Below are positions 1 to 13,369 of a stretch of DNA of 64,000 nt, piece after piece. The stretch is from an uncultured Modestobacter sp. GTDB taxonomy: Bacteria; Actinomycetota; Actinomycetes; Mycobacteriales; Geodermatophilaceae. Positions within the stretch are counted from its first letter, which is position 1. The number at the start of each line of letters is the position of its first letter. The position numbers were made by a program, and so were the translations under genes. The notes below the pieces were generated by a model, which ran no database searches, had not been told where the DNA came from, and saw nothing but the letters and a program-made list of their open reading frames with translations. The stretch spans positions 112,522-176,521 of the forward strand of contig NZ_CANKUD010000010.1 in the NCBI RefSeq assembly GCF_947486615.1, given 5' to 3'.

Positions 1-291
1 CCGCCGCCGGCCCAGCGCCCAGCCGGACAGCCCGGCGAGCAGGAGCAGTCCGGCGACGACCAGGGCCGCACCGGCGACGTGGCCGGCGGTCCAGAGCACC
101 GACCAGCGGTCGTCGAACGACAGCGTCAGGCTGCTCTGGAAGGCAGCGGTGTCGGCCGGCAGGGGTGTGTAGGACGCCCAGCCGCCGTCCGTCGGAGGCC
201 CTGGCCGGTTGGCCCGCCGGAAGAGCGCGACGCCCAGCGCGCACAGCACCGCCCCGAGGGCGAGCACCAGCCGGGGCGCCGCGCGCCTCAC
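1..291 (-). CDS. Membrane protein of unknown function, partial (5' part only)
   Basis: The frame starts with GTG at 291, overlapping the pyrF stop by 4 bp (GTGA), and stays open to the window edge, giving the first 97 residues. Two hydrophobic segments are visible, at about residues 7-24 and 68-92, with an Arg-rich cytoplasmic start and an Arg run after the second one. The loop between them (about residues 26-66) is polar and would lie outside the membrane. I do not recognise a family. The overlap suggests translational coupling at the end of the pyr operon. The rest of the gene lies left of the window. Confidence 0.6.
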   Translation of the reverse strand, partial: MRRAAPRLVLALGAVLCALGVALFRRANRPGPPTDGGWASYTPLPADTAAFQSSLTLSFDDRWSVLWTAGHVAGAALVVAGLLLLAGLSGWALGRRR

Positions 292-1169
292 GCGGTGAGC
301 TCCGCGGTCCAGCGGTCCGCGGCGCCGCGCAGGGCTGACGCGTCCGGACCTGCCTGCAGCACGTCCCGGGAGACGGTGGGGACGACGGCCCGGCCGCTGC
401 CGAACAGCCGGCGCAGGTCGGCCACCGAGCCGCCCTGTGCCCCCAGTCCCGGGGCGAGCACCGGGCCGCCCAGCCCGTCGAGGTCGACGTCCAGGTCGGG
501 CAGCGTGGCGCCCACGACGACGCCGAAGGAGCCCGTGGTCGCACCCCAGCGGCCCTGCAGGTCCCGCACCGCGGCGACGTCGGGCAGCGGGTCGCCCACC
601 ACCCAGCCGGGCGTGTTCCAGCCGCGCACGGTGTCCACCACGACCTGGGCGGCGGTCCGCTCCCCCACCAGCGCGTGCTGCAGCGTCCCGGCGTCCGGGT
701 TGGAGGTGCGCGCCAGCACGAACAGCCCACCTCCGGTCCAGCGCGCGGTGTCCACCGCCGGCTGCAGCGAGCCGGGGCCGAGGAACGGGCTGACCGTCAG
801 GGCGTCGACCGCCAGCGGGTGGTCGGGGCGCAGGTAGTCGGCGTAGGCGTCCATCGTGGAGCCGATGTCGCCGCGCTTGGCGTCCAGCAGGACCAGCGCC
901 CCGGCGGCCCGGGCGCGGGCGACGGCGTCCTCCAGCACGGCGAGCCCGCGGGAGCCGTGCCGCTCGTAGAAGGCCAGCTGCGGCTTGAGCACCGCGACCT
1001 GGCCGGCCAGCGCGTCCACCACCGTGTCGGTGAACCGGGCCAGGCCCTCGGGGCTGTCGGGCAGGCCCCAGCGCTCCAGCAGCGGCACGTGCGGGTCGAT
1101 GCCGACGCAGAGCGGCCCGCGGGCGGCGACGGCGTCGGCCAGCCGCTGCCCGAACGCCGACGCGCTCAC
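288..1169 (-). CDS. pyrF: Orotidine 5'-phosphate decarboxylase
   Basis: Catalyses OMP to UMP plus CO2, the last step of de novo UMP synthesis, in the cytosol. The 293-residue product has the long form (type 2) seen in actinobacteria. The catalytic LDAKRGDIGST motif is at about residues 95-105 (Asp96, Lys98, Asp101), and the GIDPH motif near residue 24 binds substrate. The GTG start at 1169 overlaps the upstream pyrD-like stop by 4 bp and gives the expected N-terminus; longer readings upstream run through the pyrD gene in another frame. Last recognised enzyme gene of the pyr operon. Confidence 0.95.
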   Translation of the reverse strand: MSASAFGQRLADAVAARGPLCVGIDPHVPLLERWGLPDSPEGLARFTDTVVDALAGQVAVLKPQLAFYERHGSRGLAVLEDAVARARAAGALVLLDAKRGDIGSTMDAYADYLRPDHPLAVDALTVSPFLGPGSLQPAVDTARWTGGGLFVLARTSNPDAGTLQHALVGERTAAQVVVDTVRGWNTPGWVVGDPLPDVAAVRDLQGRWGATTGSFGVVVGATLPDLDVDLDGLGGPVLAPGLGAQGGSVADLRRLFGSGRAVVPTVSRDVLQAGPDASALRGAADRWTAELTA

Positions 1170-2544
1170 GCCGGCACCGCCCGGGGCAGGGTGCCGCCCA
1201 GCCCGGCAGCGCAGGCGCCGGCGAGGAAGGGGTCGGAGAACGCCCCGGACGCGGTCTGCACGGCGTCGGCACCCAGGTCGTACAGCGCGGAGAACGAGGC
1301 GGCGTCGGTGACCCCGCCCATCGCCAGCACGTCGAACCGGGCGCTGCCGGCGTCGCGGAGGGCGACCAGCCGCCGGGTGAAGTCCAGCGCCGAGTCGCGG
1401 ACCGCGATCCCGGAGAGCCCGGCGAGGTCGCGGCCGGGGAAGGTCGACTGCCCGTCGCTGCGCCGCACCCGGCTCTGCAGCGTGTTGATCCCGGCGATGC
1501 CGTCGACCAGCGGCGCCAGCCGGGGCACCAGCGCCGCCAGGGCCGGCTCGTCCAGCCAGGAGAGCTTGGCCACCAGGCCGGTGCGGTCGTCCAGCGCCCG
1601 CCGCACGCCGGCGACCACGGCCAGGGTCGCCTCCGGGTCCAGGCACAGCGGCGGCTTGACCCCGGACGACGTCCGGCTCAACGAGTTCGGGCAGGACAGG
1701 TTGAGCTCGATGACCGGGGCGCCGGCCTCCTGCGCCAGCAGCGCGGTGCGCGCGAAGTCGGCGACCAGCGCGTCCAGCTGCGGCGTGGGCGAGTCGTAGT
1801 CGTCGCCCATCACGCTGACCAGCATCAGCTGGTCCTCGGCCAGCACGGCGAGGGCGCGGGCGAGGTCGGCCGTCCACTCCTCCGGCGGCAGCGAGGGCAC
1901 GCCGAAGGAGTTGACCGTGCTCACCGCCGGCGACCCGGGCGGCACCCAGTCCCAGGGGTCGGCGGTCACCTCACCGGCGGCGCCGGGCGGCAGACTCGTC
2001 GTCTCCCGGGCCGCGTACACCCAGTTCGGCTGGGCGTTGGGCTCGTGCGCCCGGCTGCGCACCGTCTTGTAGCTGAGCACGTTGAACCCGTTGCCGGCCA
2101 GGTAGCGCACCCACTCCTCGCCGCCGGTGAGCACGCAGGCGGGCACCCCCACGGGGAAGCCGATGTCGCGGCCCAGCAACCGCCACCGCCGCCCGGCGAC
2201 CACCGGACGGGCGGGCAGCCGCGGCCCCGGCGGGGTGGCGATGTTCTCCCGGAACCCACCCCGGACGTCGTAGGCCGGGGAGCGCACGCCGGAGGCCGCG
2301 AGCACGTCGTGGTGGCCGGCGAAGTACAGGGCCCGCACCAGCAGCAGCTCGTCGTCCACGCTGACCGTGCCCGCCTCGAGCCGGGCGGCCAGCCCCGCGA
2401 CCGCATCGGCCAGCGCGGCCCGCTCGCCCTCCGGCGGCGACCCGAACCGGGTGGCCCCGGCCAGGAACGCCGCCGGCAGCCCGGCAGTCAGCCCGCGGCC
2501 GAGCAGCTCGCCACGCAGCTGCGCGACCACGCCGTCCGGGGTGC

Positions 2545-2548
<4 letters not shown>
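1166..2548 (-). CDS. pyrD: Dihydroorotate dehydrogenase, atypical class-1-like with N-terminal extension
   Basis: Position between carB and pyrF says it oxidises dihydroorotate to orotate. The 460-residue product is longer than usual PyrD (about 310-370). Residues 1-118 are an extension without a recognised domain; the flavin barrel covers about 120-455. Motifs seen: Lys161 in SYKT, NLSCPN at 283-288, AKLSW at 327-331, INT at 354-356 and AMGG at 409-412. The catalytic loop carries Cys286, as in class 1 enzymes; the membrane quinone-linked class 2 enzymes use Ser there. No pyrK-like electron-transfer subunit follows. GTG start at 2548 overlaps the carB stop by 4 bp. The biochemical electron acceptor cannot be told from sequence. 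It could also be a related flavoenzyme rather than the main PyrD. Confidence 0.75.
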
Positions 2549-5864
<3,316 letters not shown>

Positions 5865-5865
<1 letters not shown>

Positions 5866-7025
5866 CAGGCCTTCTCCCCCGTGCTCGACTCGACGACGGG
5901 TGCAGGAGTCACCGCGCTGCCCTCCTTGTTGGCTTCCATCAGGTCGACGAAGCGACCGAACAGCGGGTTGGCGTCGTGCGGGCCGGCCGCGGCCTCCGGG
6001 TGGAACTGCACGCTGAACGCCGGGGTGTCCAGCAGCCGCAGGCCCTCGACGACCTGGTCGTTCAGGCCCACGTGGCTGACCTCGACCGGGCCGAACGGCG
6101 TGTCGGTGGGCCGGTCGAGCGGGGCGTCGACGGCGAAGCCGTGGTTGTGGCTGGTCACCCGCACCGTGCCGCTGACCCGGTCGAGCACCGGCTGGTTCAG
6201 GCCGCGGTGGCCGAAGCGCAGCTTGTAGGTGCCCAGGCCCAGCGCCCGGCCCAGGATCTGGTTGCCGAAGCAGATGCCGAACAGCGGGCGCCGGGCCGCC
6301 AGCACCCCGCGCACCGCCTCGACCGCGTAGTCGGCGGCCGCCGGGTCACCGGGACCGTTGGAGACGAAGACGCCGTCCACGCCGTGCTCGAGCAGCTGCT
6401 CGGCGGTCGCGGTCGCGGGGAGCACGTGGGTCTCGACACCCAGCTCGGCCAGGTAGCGCGGCGTGGCGGTCTTGATGCCCAGGTCGAGCGCGGCGATGGT
6501 GAAACGCTTCTCCCCCACCGCCGGGACGACGTAGGGCTCAGCCGCGCTGACGCCGGGCGCGAGGTCGGCACCGGTCATGCTCGGGCTGCCGGTGACCTTC
6601 GCGAGCAGCTCGTCGGCGCTCAGCTCGGTGCTGATCCCGGCGCGCATCGCACCGCGGTCGCGCAGGTGCCGGGTCAGCGCGCGGGTGTCGATGCCGCTGA
6701 TCCCCACCACGCCCTGGGCGACCAGCTCGTCGTCCAGGCTGCCGGTGGCCCGCCAGTTCGCCGGGCGCCGGGCGGGGTCGCGCACGACGAAGCCGGCCAC
6801 CCACATCCGGCGGCTCTCGTCGTCCTCGTCGTTGACGCCGGTGTTGCCCACGTGCGGGGCCGTCATGGTGATGATCTGGCCTGCGTAGCTGGGGTCGGTC
6901 AGCGTCTCCTGGTAGCCGGTCATCCCGGTGGAGAACACCGCCTCGCCGACCGTCGTGCCGGTCGCGCCGTAGGAGTCGCCGGAGAACGTGCGTCCGTCCT
7001 CGAGCACGAGGATCGCCTCTGTCAC
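5865..7025 (-). CDS. carA: Carbamoyl-phosphate synthase small (glutaminase) subunit
   Basis: Hydrolyses glutamine and passes ammonia to CarB. 386 residues. The N-terminal CPSase small-chain domain covers about 1-150; the class I glutamine amidotransferase domain holds the nucleophile Cys252 in FGICFGNQ and the His342/Glu344 pair in QFHPEA. GTG at 7025 overlaps the pyrC stop by 4 bp, which decides the start over longer readings upstream. Unlike in some mycobacterial pyr operons, no small gene sits between pyrC and carA. Confidence 0.97.
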
Positions 7026-8308
7026 TTCTGTGCCTTTCCGTCGAGCACGGTCGGCACGCCCCGCAGGAACGTGGCGACCACCCGGCCGGGGAGCTCCCGG
7101 CCGGCATAGGGGCTGTTGCGGCTGCGGCTGGCCAGCGCGGCCGGGTCGACGGTGGCCCGGTGCGTGGGGTCCAGCAGCAGCAGGTTGGCCGGCTCGCCGA
7201 CGGCGAGCGGGCGGCCGTGGGAGTCCAGACGGCCGATGCCCGCCGGGCGGACCGACATGCGGTCGGCGACGCCGCGCCAGTCGAGCAGGCCCGGCTCGAC
7301 CATGGTCTGGACGACGATCGCCAGCGCCTGCTCCAGCCCGAGCATGCCCGGGCGGGCGGCGGCCCACTCGCTCTCCTTGTCCTCCACCGCGTGCGGGGCG
7401 TGGTCGGTGGCGACGGCGTCGATCGTGCCGTCGGCCAGCCCGGCCCGCAGCGCCTGGACGTCGGCGTCGGTGCGCAGCGGCGGGTTCACCTTGTAGACCG
7501 GGTCGTAGGTCTCGGCGAGGGCGTCGGTGAGCAGCAGGTGGTGCGGGGTGACCTCGGCGGTCACCTGCACACCGCGGGACTTCGCCCAGCGCAGGATCTC
7601 CACCGACCCGGCGGTGGAGACGTGGCAGACGTGCAGCCGGGCGCCGACGTGCCCGGCCAGCAGGACGTCGCGGGCGATCACCGCCTCCTCGGCGGCGGCC
7701 GGCCAGCCGGTGAGCCCCAGCCGCGCCGAGCGGTCGCCCTCGTTCATCTGCGCGCCGACGGTGAGCCGCGGCTCCTCGGCGTGCTGGGCGACGACGCCGT
7801 CCAGTGCCTTGACGTACTCCAGCGCCCGGCGCATCAGCGCGGGGTCGGCGACGCAGTGCCCGTCGTCGGAGAACACCCGGACCCGGGCGGCGGAGTCGGC
7901 CATCGCGCCGAGCTCGGCCAGCCGCTCGCCGCGCAGGCCGACGGTGACCGCCCCGACCGGGACGACGTCGACCAGCCCGGCCTGCTGGCCCAGCCGCCAG
8001 ACCTGCTCGACGACGCCGGCGGTGTCGGCGACCGGGTCGGTGTTGGCCATCGCGTGCACCGCGGTGAACCCGCCGAGTGCGGCGGCCCGGCTGCCGGTCT
8101 CGACCGTCTCGGCGTCCTCCCGGCCCGGCTCGCGCAGGTGGGTGTGCAGGTCGACCAGGCCCGGCAGCGCGACCAGCCCGGTGCCGTCGACCACGTCGGC
8201 GTCCCCGGCGTCCAGGCCGGTGCCGATCTCGGCGATGACGCCGTCGGCGATGCGGATGTCGACGGCGTCCTCGCCGTAGGGGCGGACGTTCGTGATCAGC
8301 AGACTCAT
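7022..8308 (-). CDS. pyrC: Dihydroorotase
   Basis: Cyclises carbamoyl aspartate to dihydroorotate (amidohydrolase superfamily, class I type). 428 residues. The metal-binding [10 protein letters not shown] motif is at about 53-62 (His55, His57); later metal ligands are in HVCHVS and in [10 protein letters not shown] at 8308 overlaps pyrB by 4 bp. Stands between pyrB and carA in the expected actinobacterial order. Confidence 0.97.
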   Translation of the reverse strand: MSLLITNVRPYGEDAVDIRIADGVIAEIGTGLDAGDADVVDGTGLVALPGLVDLHTHLREPGREDAETVETGSRAAALGGFTAVHAMANTDPVADTAGVVEQVWRLGQQAGLVDVVPVGAVTVGLRGERLAELGAMADSAARVRVFSDDGHCVADPALMRRALEYVKALDGVVAQHAEEPRLTVGAQMNEGDRSARLGLTGWPAAAEEAVIARDVLLAGHVGARLHVCHVSTAGSVEILRWAKSRGVQVTAEVTPHHLLLTDALAETYDPVYKVNPPLRTDADVQALRAGLADGTIDAVATDHAPHAVEDKESEWAAARPGMLGLEQALAIVVQTMVEPGLLDWRGVADRMSVRPAGIGRLDSHGRPLAVGEPANLLLLDPTHRATVDPAALASRSRNSPYAGRELPGRVVATFLRGVPTVLDGKAQK

Positions 8309-9225
8309 TCGGGAGCCCCTCCCAGCAGCAGGTACAGGACGGCCATGCGCACGCTGACGCCGTTGCCGACCTGGTCGACGATCGTGGAGCGGGCGGAGTC
8401 GGCCACCTCGGCGGCGATCTCCATGCCGCGGTTCATCGGGCCCGGGTGCATGACGATCGCGTCGTCGGGCAGCACCGCCATCCGGCGGGCGTCCAGGCCG
8501 TAGCGGCGGCTGTACTCGCGGGCGCTGGGGAAGAACGAGGCGTTCATCCGCTCGGCCTGCACCCGCAGCATCATCACCACGTCGGCCTTGGGCAGGACGG
8601 CGTCCAGGTCGTAGCTGACCTGGACCGGCCAGCTGCCCACCCCGACCGGCAGCAGCGTCGGCGGGGCGACCAGGGTGACCTCGGCGCCCAGCGTCGACAG
8701 CAGCCAGACGTTGGAGCGGGCCACCCGGCTGTGCAGCACGTCGCCCACGACCACCACCCGGACGCCGTCGAGACGGCCCAGCCGCTGCCGGATCGTGTAG
8801 GCGTCCAGCAGTGCCTGGGTGGGGTGCTCGTGCGTGCCGTCGCCGGCGTTGACCACGCTGCCGCGGACCCAGTGCGCCAGCCGGTGCGGCGCCCCGGAGG
8901 CCCCGTGCCGGACGACGATGCCGTCGGCGCCCATCGCCTCCAGGGTGAGCGCGGTGTCCTTGAGGCTCTCGCCCTTGGAGACGCTGCTGCCCTTGGCGGA
9001 GAAGTTGATGACGTCCGCGGAGAGCCGCTTGGCGGCCAGCTCGAAGCTGATCCGGGTGCGGGTGGAGTCCTCGTAGAAGAGGTTGACCACGGTGCGCCCG
9101 CGCAGGGTGGGCAGCTTCTTGACCTCGCGGCCGGCCAGCGCCTGCTCGATCTGCGCCGCGGTGTCGAGCACGAGGGTGGCGTCGTCCCGGTCGAGGTCGC
9201 CGGCCTCCAGCAGGTGCCGCTTCAC
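8305..9225 (-). CDS. pyrB: Aspartate carbamoyltransferase catalytic subunit
   Basis: Condenses carbamoyl phosphate and aspartate, the committed step of pyrimidine synthesis. 306 residues, the normal catalytic-chain length. The carbamoyl-phosphate loop EDSTRTR is at about 52-58 and the SVSKGES loop with Lys84 follows; HPGPMNRG near the C-terminus is the aspartate-side motif. No pyrI regulatory chain is encoded nearby, as expected in actinobacteria. Overlaps pyrR and pyrC by 4 bp each. Confidence 0.97.
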   Translation of the reverse strand: MKRHLLEAGDLDRDDATLVLDTAAQIEQALAGREVKKLPTLRGRTVVNLFYEDSTRTRISFELAAKRLSADVINFSAKGSSVSKGESLKDTALTLEAMGADGIVVRHGASGAPHRLAHWVRGSVVNAGDGTHEHPTQALLDAYTIRQRLGRLDGVRVVVVGDVLHSRVARSNVWLLSTLGAEVTLVAPPTLLPVGVGSWPVQVSYDLDAVLPKADVVMMLRVQAERMNASFFPSAREYSRRYGLDARRMAVLPDDAIVMHPGPMNRGMEIAAEVADSARSTIVDQVGNGVSVRMAVLYLLLGGAPE

Positions 9226-9827
9226 CGGTCGCCCCCGGCGACGCCGCCGGTCACGAGGACCTCGTCGAGGCCGTCGATCTCGGCCAGGTGGACCTCGACC
9301 TTCTGGCTGCGCGCGGTGGGCAGGTTCTTGCCCACGTAGTCGGCGCGGATCGGCAGCTCGCGGTGGCCGCGGTCGACCAGCACCGCCAGCTGCACCGCCC
9401 GCGGCCGGCCCAGGTCGCGCAGCGCGTCCAGCGCCGCACGCACCGACCGGCCGGAGAACAGCACGTCGTCCACGAGGACGACGAGCCGGCCGTCGATGCC
9501 GGACTCGGGCAGCCGGGTGTCCTCCAGCGCACGCACCCCGCGCAGCCGCAGGTCGTCGCGGTAGAGGGTGATGTCGACGGTGCCGACCTCGACGGGCTGC
9601 TGGGAGAACGACTCGACCCGGGCGGCCAGGCGGCGGGCCAGCGGGGCGCCGCGGGTGGGGATGCCGACCAGCACCAGGTCGGCGAGGGAGTCCCCGGCCT
9701 TCTCGATCAGCTGGTGGGCGATCCGGTCGACGACGCGCGCGACGTCGTCCGCGGTCAGCAACGGCGCCTGCTGGGACGGCGCAGGTGGTGCGGGCAGCTC
9801 TGATGACGGCGCCGGGCGCTCGGTCAT
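9222..9827 (-). CDS. pyrR: Bifunctional pyr operon regulator / uracil phosphoribosyltransferase
   Basis: UMP-responsive RNA-binding repressor of the pyr operon with weak UPRTase activity. 201 residues. The PRPP loop [13 protein letters not shown] is at about 116-128 and the GIPTRG motif at 55-60. I chose ATG 9827 because a strong GGAAGGAGG Shine-Dalgarno lies just upstream and an actinobacterial PyrR-type leader follows the same layout. An upstream in-frame ATG at about 9880 lies inside that leader and would add residues unlike the family. Residues 2-24 are a variable Pro/Ser tail. Confidence 0.95.
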   Translation of the reverse strand: MTERPAPSSELPAPPAPSQQAPLLTADDVARVVDRIAHQLIEKAGDSLADLVLVGIPTRGAPLARRLAARVESFSQQPVEVGTVDITLYRDDLRLRGVRALEDTRLPESGIDGRLVVLVDDVLFSGRSVRAALDALRDLGRPRAVQLAVLVDRGHRELPIRADYVGKNLPTARSQKVEVHLAEIDGLDEVLVTGGVAGGDR

Positions 9828-9871
9828 CGCAGCCTCCTTCCCCGCCTCACGGGACGGGTCGTTAAAGGAGT
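9828..9871 (-). promoter_or_regulatory. PyrR-type leader hairpin covering the pyrR ribosome binding site
   Basis: On the minus strand the pyrR leader contains the string TCCCGTGAGGC, which fits the PyrR RNA-binding loop pattern (UCCNGNGAGGY) at the tip of a CCCG/CGGG stem. An upstream CTCCTTT segment is complementary to the AAGGAGG Shine-Dalgarno. This fits the translational repression model described for mycobacterial PyrR: UMP-PyrR binding favours the form that hides the ribosome binding site. Pairing was judged by eye; no folding was run. Confidence 0.7.
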
Positions 9872-10082
9872 TCGCCGTCATCGGCCGGGACGGCCGGCGA
9901 CGGAGGTGGACCGACGGCGACGGTACTGCACCCCCGGAGGTGACCCGCATCGCGCCCGCCGCCGCGGCCTCCGGCGGGAGATCTGACCCGAAGGGGGCTC
10001 CTGACTGTCGCCCGTCTCAGAAGCCAAGTACTCTGCGTGACCAGCACGGTCCCATTACGACGACAGTCAGTGAGCAGAGGTC

Positions 10083-10628
10083 ATGAGCACCGACTACTCC
10101 AGGGCGCTGGGCGCCCGCCTGCGGGCCATCCGCAACCAGCAAGGGCTGTCGTTGCAGGGCGTGGAGGACAAGTCCCACGGCCGGTGGAAGGCCGTCGTCG
10201 TCGGCTCCTACGAGCGCGGCGACCGCGCGGTCACCGTGCAGCGGCTGTCCGAGCTGGCCGTCTTCTACGGCGTCCCGGTCTCCGAGCTGCTGCCCGACCC
10301 GCGGCCCAGCTCCGCGGTCACCAAGAGCACCAAGATCGTGCTCAACCTGGAGTCGCTGGGCTCGCTGCCCGCCGACGAGGCCGGCCCGCTGGCCCGCTAC
10401 GCCTCGACCATCCAGGCCCAGCGGCACGACTACAACGGCAAGGTGCTCTCGATCCGCGCCGAGGACCTCAAGTCGCTGGCGATCATCTACGACATGAGCC
10501 CCGACGAGCTGACCACCCGGCTCATCGAGTGGGGCGTGCTCTCCCCCGGCGCCGACGGCGTCGGCTACGCCACCGAGGACGACGACGAGCCGTCCTGGGG
10601 CGGCGACCGCCGCCGCACTCCGCGCTGA
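10083..10628 (+). CDS. bldD: Developmental master repressor BldD
   Basis: DNA-binding repressor that in Streptomyces holds back sporulation genes when dimerised by tetrameric c-di-GMP. The 181-residue product has an N-terminal helix-turn-helix (about 8-70, with the SYERGDR segment) and a C-terminal domain whose c-di-GMP residues are all present at Streptomyces positions: Arg114-x-Asp116, then eight residues, then Arg125-x-x-Asp128. The tail is acidic then basic. Transcribed away from the pyr operon; a strong terminator follows. The order nusB-efp-aro next to bldD and pyr is typical of actinobacteria. Confidence 0.96.
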   Translation: MSTDYSRALGARLRAIRNQQGLSLQGVEDKSHGRWKAVVVGSYERGDRAVTVQRLSELAVFYGVPVSELLPDPRPSSAVTKSTKIVLNLESLGSLPADEAGPLARYASTIQAQRHDYNGKVLSIRAEDLKSLAIIYDMSPDELTTRLIEWGVLSPGADGVGYATEDDDEPSWGGDRRRTPR

Positions 10629-10644
10629 CCTGACCGACGCACAC

Positions 10645-10675
10645 GAGGCCCCACCCGCTCAGCGGATGGGGCCTC
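10645..10675 (+). terminator. Terminator-like hairpin after bldD
   Basis: GAGGCCCCA pairs with TGGGGCCTC across a short loop, 17 bases after the bldD stop codon. No U-tract follows, which is usual for high-GC actinobacterial terminators. Confidence 0.75.
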
Positions 10676-10776
10676 TGCGCGTCGCGGCGCACCCGAGATC
10701 TGCGAGCTCGTGCCCTCCCACCGGCCGATGCCTCCGAGACCGCAGGACCGGGCGGGCCGTGGGCGACGACAGGTTG

Positions 10777-10822
10777 AACGCGAACGGCCCACTCTGCGGG
10801 GCAGAGTGGGCCGTCCGCGTTC
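10777..10822 (-). terminator. Strong hairpin downstream of nusB
   Basis: AACGCG-ACGGCCCACTCTGC pairs with its complement around a short GG-rich loop, giving a stem of about 20 bp with one mismatch. It lies just after the nusB stop on the minus strand and between the convergent bldD and nusB genes, so it may work in both directions. Confidence 0.75.
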
Positions 10823-10834
10823 AGCGCTGGGACG

Positions 10835-11239
10835 TCAGGTGGGGATCTCGGCGCGGACGATGCCGCCGAGGACGCCGTTGACGTAGGCCGGGGAGTCGTC
10901 GGTGGACAGCGCCTTGGCCAGCTCCACCGCCTCGTCGATGACGACCGCGTCGGGCACGTCGTCGACCCACAGCAGCTCGTAGACCGCCATCCGCAGGATC
11001 GCGCGGTCCACGTCGGGCAGCCGGTCCAGCGACCAGCCGGAGGCGTGGGCCTCGATCAGCTCGTCGATCCGGGCACGCTCCTCGACCGCCCCCTCGACCA
11101 GCCGGACGGCGTGCTCGGGGACCGGCGGGTTGCCGTCGGCGACGCGGTCACGCAGCACCGCGACCGGGTCGTCGCCCCGCAGGTCGGCCTCGTAGAGGAC
11201 GTCGACCGCGCGCTTGCGTGCCTTGGAACGGGCGGCCAC
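10835..11239 (-). CDS. nusB: Transcription antitermination / rRNA processing factor NusB
   Basis: Binds BoxA RNA with NusE (S10) in rRNA antitermination. 134 residues, all-helical, with the family segment RAILRMAVYELLW at about 79-91 and VVIDEAVELAK near 98-108. GTG start at 11239. Last gene of the aroC-aroK-aroB-aroQ-pepP-efp-nusB run, with the terminator right behind it. Confidence 0.95.
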   Translation of the reverse strand: MAARSKARKRAVDVLYEADLRGDDPVAVLRDRVADGNPPVPEHAVRLVEGAVEERARIDELIEAHASGWSLDRLPDVDRAILRMAVYELLWVDDVPDAVVIDEAVELAKALSTDDSPAYVNGVLGGIVRAEIPT

Positions 11240-11270
11240 TAGCGGGTGGGCCGGGTGGGCGTGTGCAGCA

Positions 11271-11831
11271 TCAGCTGACCCGGCCGAGGTAGCGGCCGTC
11301 GCGGGTGTCGACCTTCAGCTTCTCGCCGGTGGTGATGAACAGCGGGACCTGGATCTCCGCGCCGGTCTCCAGCGTCGCCGGCTTCGTGCCACCGGTGGAG
11401 CGGTCGCCCTGCAGTCCCGGGTCGGTGTGCGACACCACGAGCTCCATGGTCACCGGCAGCTCGACGTACAGCGGGGTGCCGTCGTGCACCGCCACGATGA
11501 CCTCGGTGTTGTCCAGCAGGTAGTCCGCGCCGCCGCCGACGGTCACCTCGGGCACGTAGATCTGCTCGAAGGTGTCGCCGTCCATGAAGACGAAGTCGGT
11601 GCCCTCCTTGTACAGGTAGGTCATCGAACGCTTGTCGACCGTCGCCGTCTCGACCTTGGTGCCGGCGTTGAAGGTGCGGTCGACGACCTTGCCCGAGAGC
11701 ACGTTCTTCAGGGTGGTACGGACGAACGCCCCGCCCTTGCCCGGCTTCACGTGCTGGAAGTCGGTGACGGTCCAGAGCTGACCGTCGAGGTTGAGGACGA
11801 TGCCGTTCTTGAGGTCGTTGGTGGTAGCCAT
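11271..11831 (-). CDS. efp: Elongation factor P
   Basis: Relieves ribosome stalling at polyproline stretches. 186 residues with three OB-like domains. The loop that reaches the peptidyl-transferase centre reads KPGKGGAF, with Lys32 at its tip. The start codon directly abuts the pepP stop (0 bp), so the two are probably translationally coupled. No epmA/epmB-type modification genes are in the window. Confidence 0.97.
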   Translation of the reverse strand: MATTNDLKNGIVLNLDGQLWTVTDFQHVKPGKGGAFVRTTLKNVLSGKVVDRTFNAGTKVETATVDKRSMTYLYKEGTDFVFMDGDTFEQIYVPEVTVGGGADYLLDNTEVIVAVHDGTPLYVELPVTMELVVSHTDPGLQGDRSTGGTKPATLETGAEIQVPLFITTGEKLKVDTRDGRYLGRVS

Positions 11832-12938
11832 CTAGAGGACCAGCAGTTCCTTGCTCGTGAGGGTCAACAACTCGGGCTCGTCGTCCGTGACGATCAGGGT
11901 GTCCTCGATCCGGACACCGCCGTGGCCGGGCAGGTACACCCCGGGCTCCACGGTGACGGCCATGCCAGCGGCCAGGGTACCTGCGCCCAGGGCCGAGATG
12001 GCCGGAGCCTCGTGGATCTCCAGCCCGACCCCGTGCCCGAGGCCGTGGGTGAAGTGCTCGCCGTGGCCCGCGGCGACGATGACGTCGCGGGAGGCGGCAT
12101 CGACCGCGGTGACGTCCGCGCCGACGGCGAGGGCCGCCCGGCCGGCGGCCTGGGACTCCTGGACCAGCTGGTAGACCTCGCGCTGCCAGTCCGCGGCGTG
12201 GCCGAGCACCAGGGTGCGGGTCATGTCGGAGTGGTAGCCGTCGACGGTGGCGCCGAAGTCGAGCTTGAGGAAGTCGCCCTCGCGCAGCTCGGTGCCGTCG
12301 GGTCGGTGGTGCGGGATCGCCGAGTTGGCGCCGGCGGCCACGATCGTCTCGAAGCTGGGTGCCTCCGCGCCGAGGGCGAGCATCCGGGCGTCGAGCTCGC
12401 GGCCCACCTGCAGCTCGGTGCGCCCCGGTCGCAGCGCCCCCTCGGCGGCGAGCTCGGCCAGCGCCTGGTCGGCGACCGCGCAGGCCCGGCGCAGGGCCTC
12501 GACCTCGCCGTCGTCCTTGATCGCGCGCAGCGTCTCGACCGTCCGGCGGACGCTGACCAGCTCGACGGCGGAGCCGCCCTCGCCGATCAGCCGCTCCAGG
12601 CCGCGCAGCTCGTCGACGGTCACGACGTGGGACTCGAAGCCCAGCCGGGTCGCCCCACCGGCCAGCGCGGCCCGGGCCAGCGCCGGCATCGTGCCGCGGT
12701 CCACCAGCACCTCGACGTCGGGGACCTGGCTCGCCGCCTGCGTGGTGTACCGGCCGTCGGTGCCGAACAGGTCGCGACCGTCGGTGCGCAGCAGCAGCCC
12801 GCCGTTGGAGCCGGTGAAGCCGGTCAGGTAGCGCACGTTGAGCAGGTTGGTGACCAGGACGGCGTCCAGGCCGTTCGCGGCCGCGACCTGGCGCAGCCGC
12901 TCCCGCCGGGCGGCCTCGCGCGAGGTGTCCCGGGTCAT
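11832..12938 (-). CDS. pepP: Xaa-Pro peptidase, M24B family
   Basis: Cytosolic metallopeptidase expected to release N-terminal residues before proline. 368 residues: a creatinase-like N-terminal domain (about 10-135) and a pita-bread catalytic domain. All five metal ligands are visible: Asp227 (KLDFG), Asp238 (HSDMTRT), His302 ([10 protein letters not shown]), Glu331 (VEPGVY) and Glu345 (RIEDT). Whether it acts as aminopeptidase P or as a prolidase cannot be told. Overlaps aroQ by 4 bp and abuts efp, a common actinobacterial order. Confidence 0.92.
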   Translation of the reverse strand: MTRDTSREAARRERLRQVAAANGLDAVLVTNLLNVRYLTGFTGSNGGLLLRTDGRDLFGTDGRYTTQAASQVPDVEVLVDRGTMPALARAALAGGATRLGFESHVVTVDELRGLERLIGEGGSAVELVSVRRTVETLRAIKDDGEVEALRRACAVADQALAELAAEGALRPGRTELQVGRELDARMLALGAEAPSFETIVAAGANSAIPHHRPDGTELREGDFLKLDFGATVDGYHSDMTRTLVLGHAADWQREVYQLVQESQAAGRAALAVGADVTAVDAASRDVIVAAGHGEHFTHGLGHGVGLEIHEAPAISALGAGTLAAGMAVTVEPGVYLPGHGGVRIEDTLIVTDDEPELLTLTSKELLVL

Positions 12939-13369
12939 CGGACGCCCTTGCCGGCCAGCCAGCGCAGCGCCAGCTCGTAGCCGGTGACCCCGAGTCCGAC
13001 GATCGTGCCGTCGGCGACGGCGGAGACGTAGGAGTGGTGCCGGAAGGCCTCGCGGGCGTGCACGTTGCTGATGTGCACCTCGACCACCGGCGCGGTCACC
13101 GCGGCGAGCGCGTCGCGCAGCACCACCGAGGTGTGCGACCAGCCGCCGGGGTTGATCACCACGGCGTCCCCGGTGTCGGTCGCGGCGTGCACCCAGCCGA
13201 GCAGCTCGGCCTCGGAGTCGGTCTGCCGGACGACCACGTCCAGGCCCAGCTCGCGGGCGGCCGCACCGATCAGCTCGACCAGCTCGGCGTGCGTGGTGGA
13301 GCCGTAGACCTCGGGCTCGCGGGTGCCGAGCCGGCCGAGGTTGGCGCCGTTGAGCACCTGGACGGTCAT
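12935..13369 (-). CDS. aroQ: 3-dehydroquinate dehydratase, type II
   Basis: Dehydrates 3-dehydroquinate in the shikimate pathway. 144 residues, the size of the type II dodecameric enzyme. Family motifs: [18 protein letters not shown] at about 5-22 with the catalytic Tyr, [10 protein letters not shown] (about 71-80), and [18 protein letters not shown] (about 96-113). ATG at 13369 overlaps the aroB stop by 4 bp. Confidence 0.96.
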   Translation of the reverse strand: MTVQVLNGANLGRLGTREPEVYGSTTHAELVELIGAAARELGLDVVVRQTDSEAELLGWVHAATDTGDAVVINPGGWSHTSVVLRDALAAVTAPVVEVHISNVHAREAFRHHSYVSAVADGTIVGLGVTGYELALRWLAGKGVR

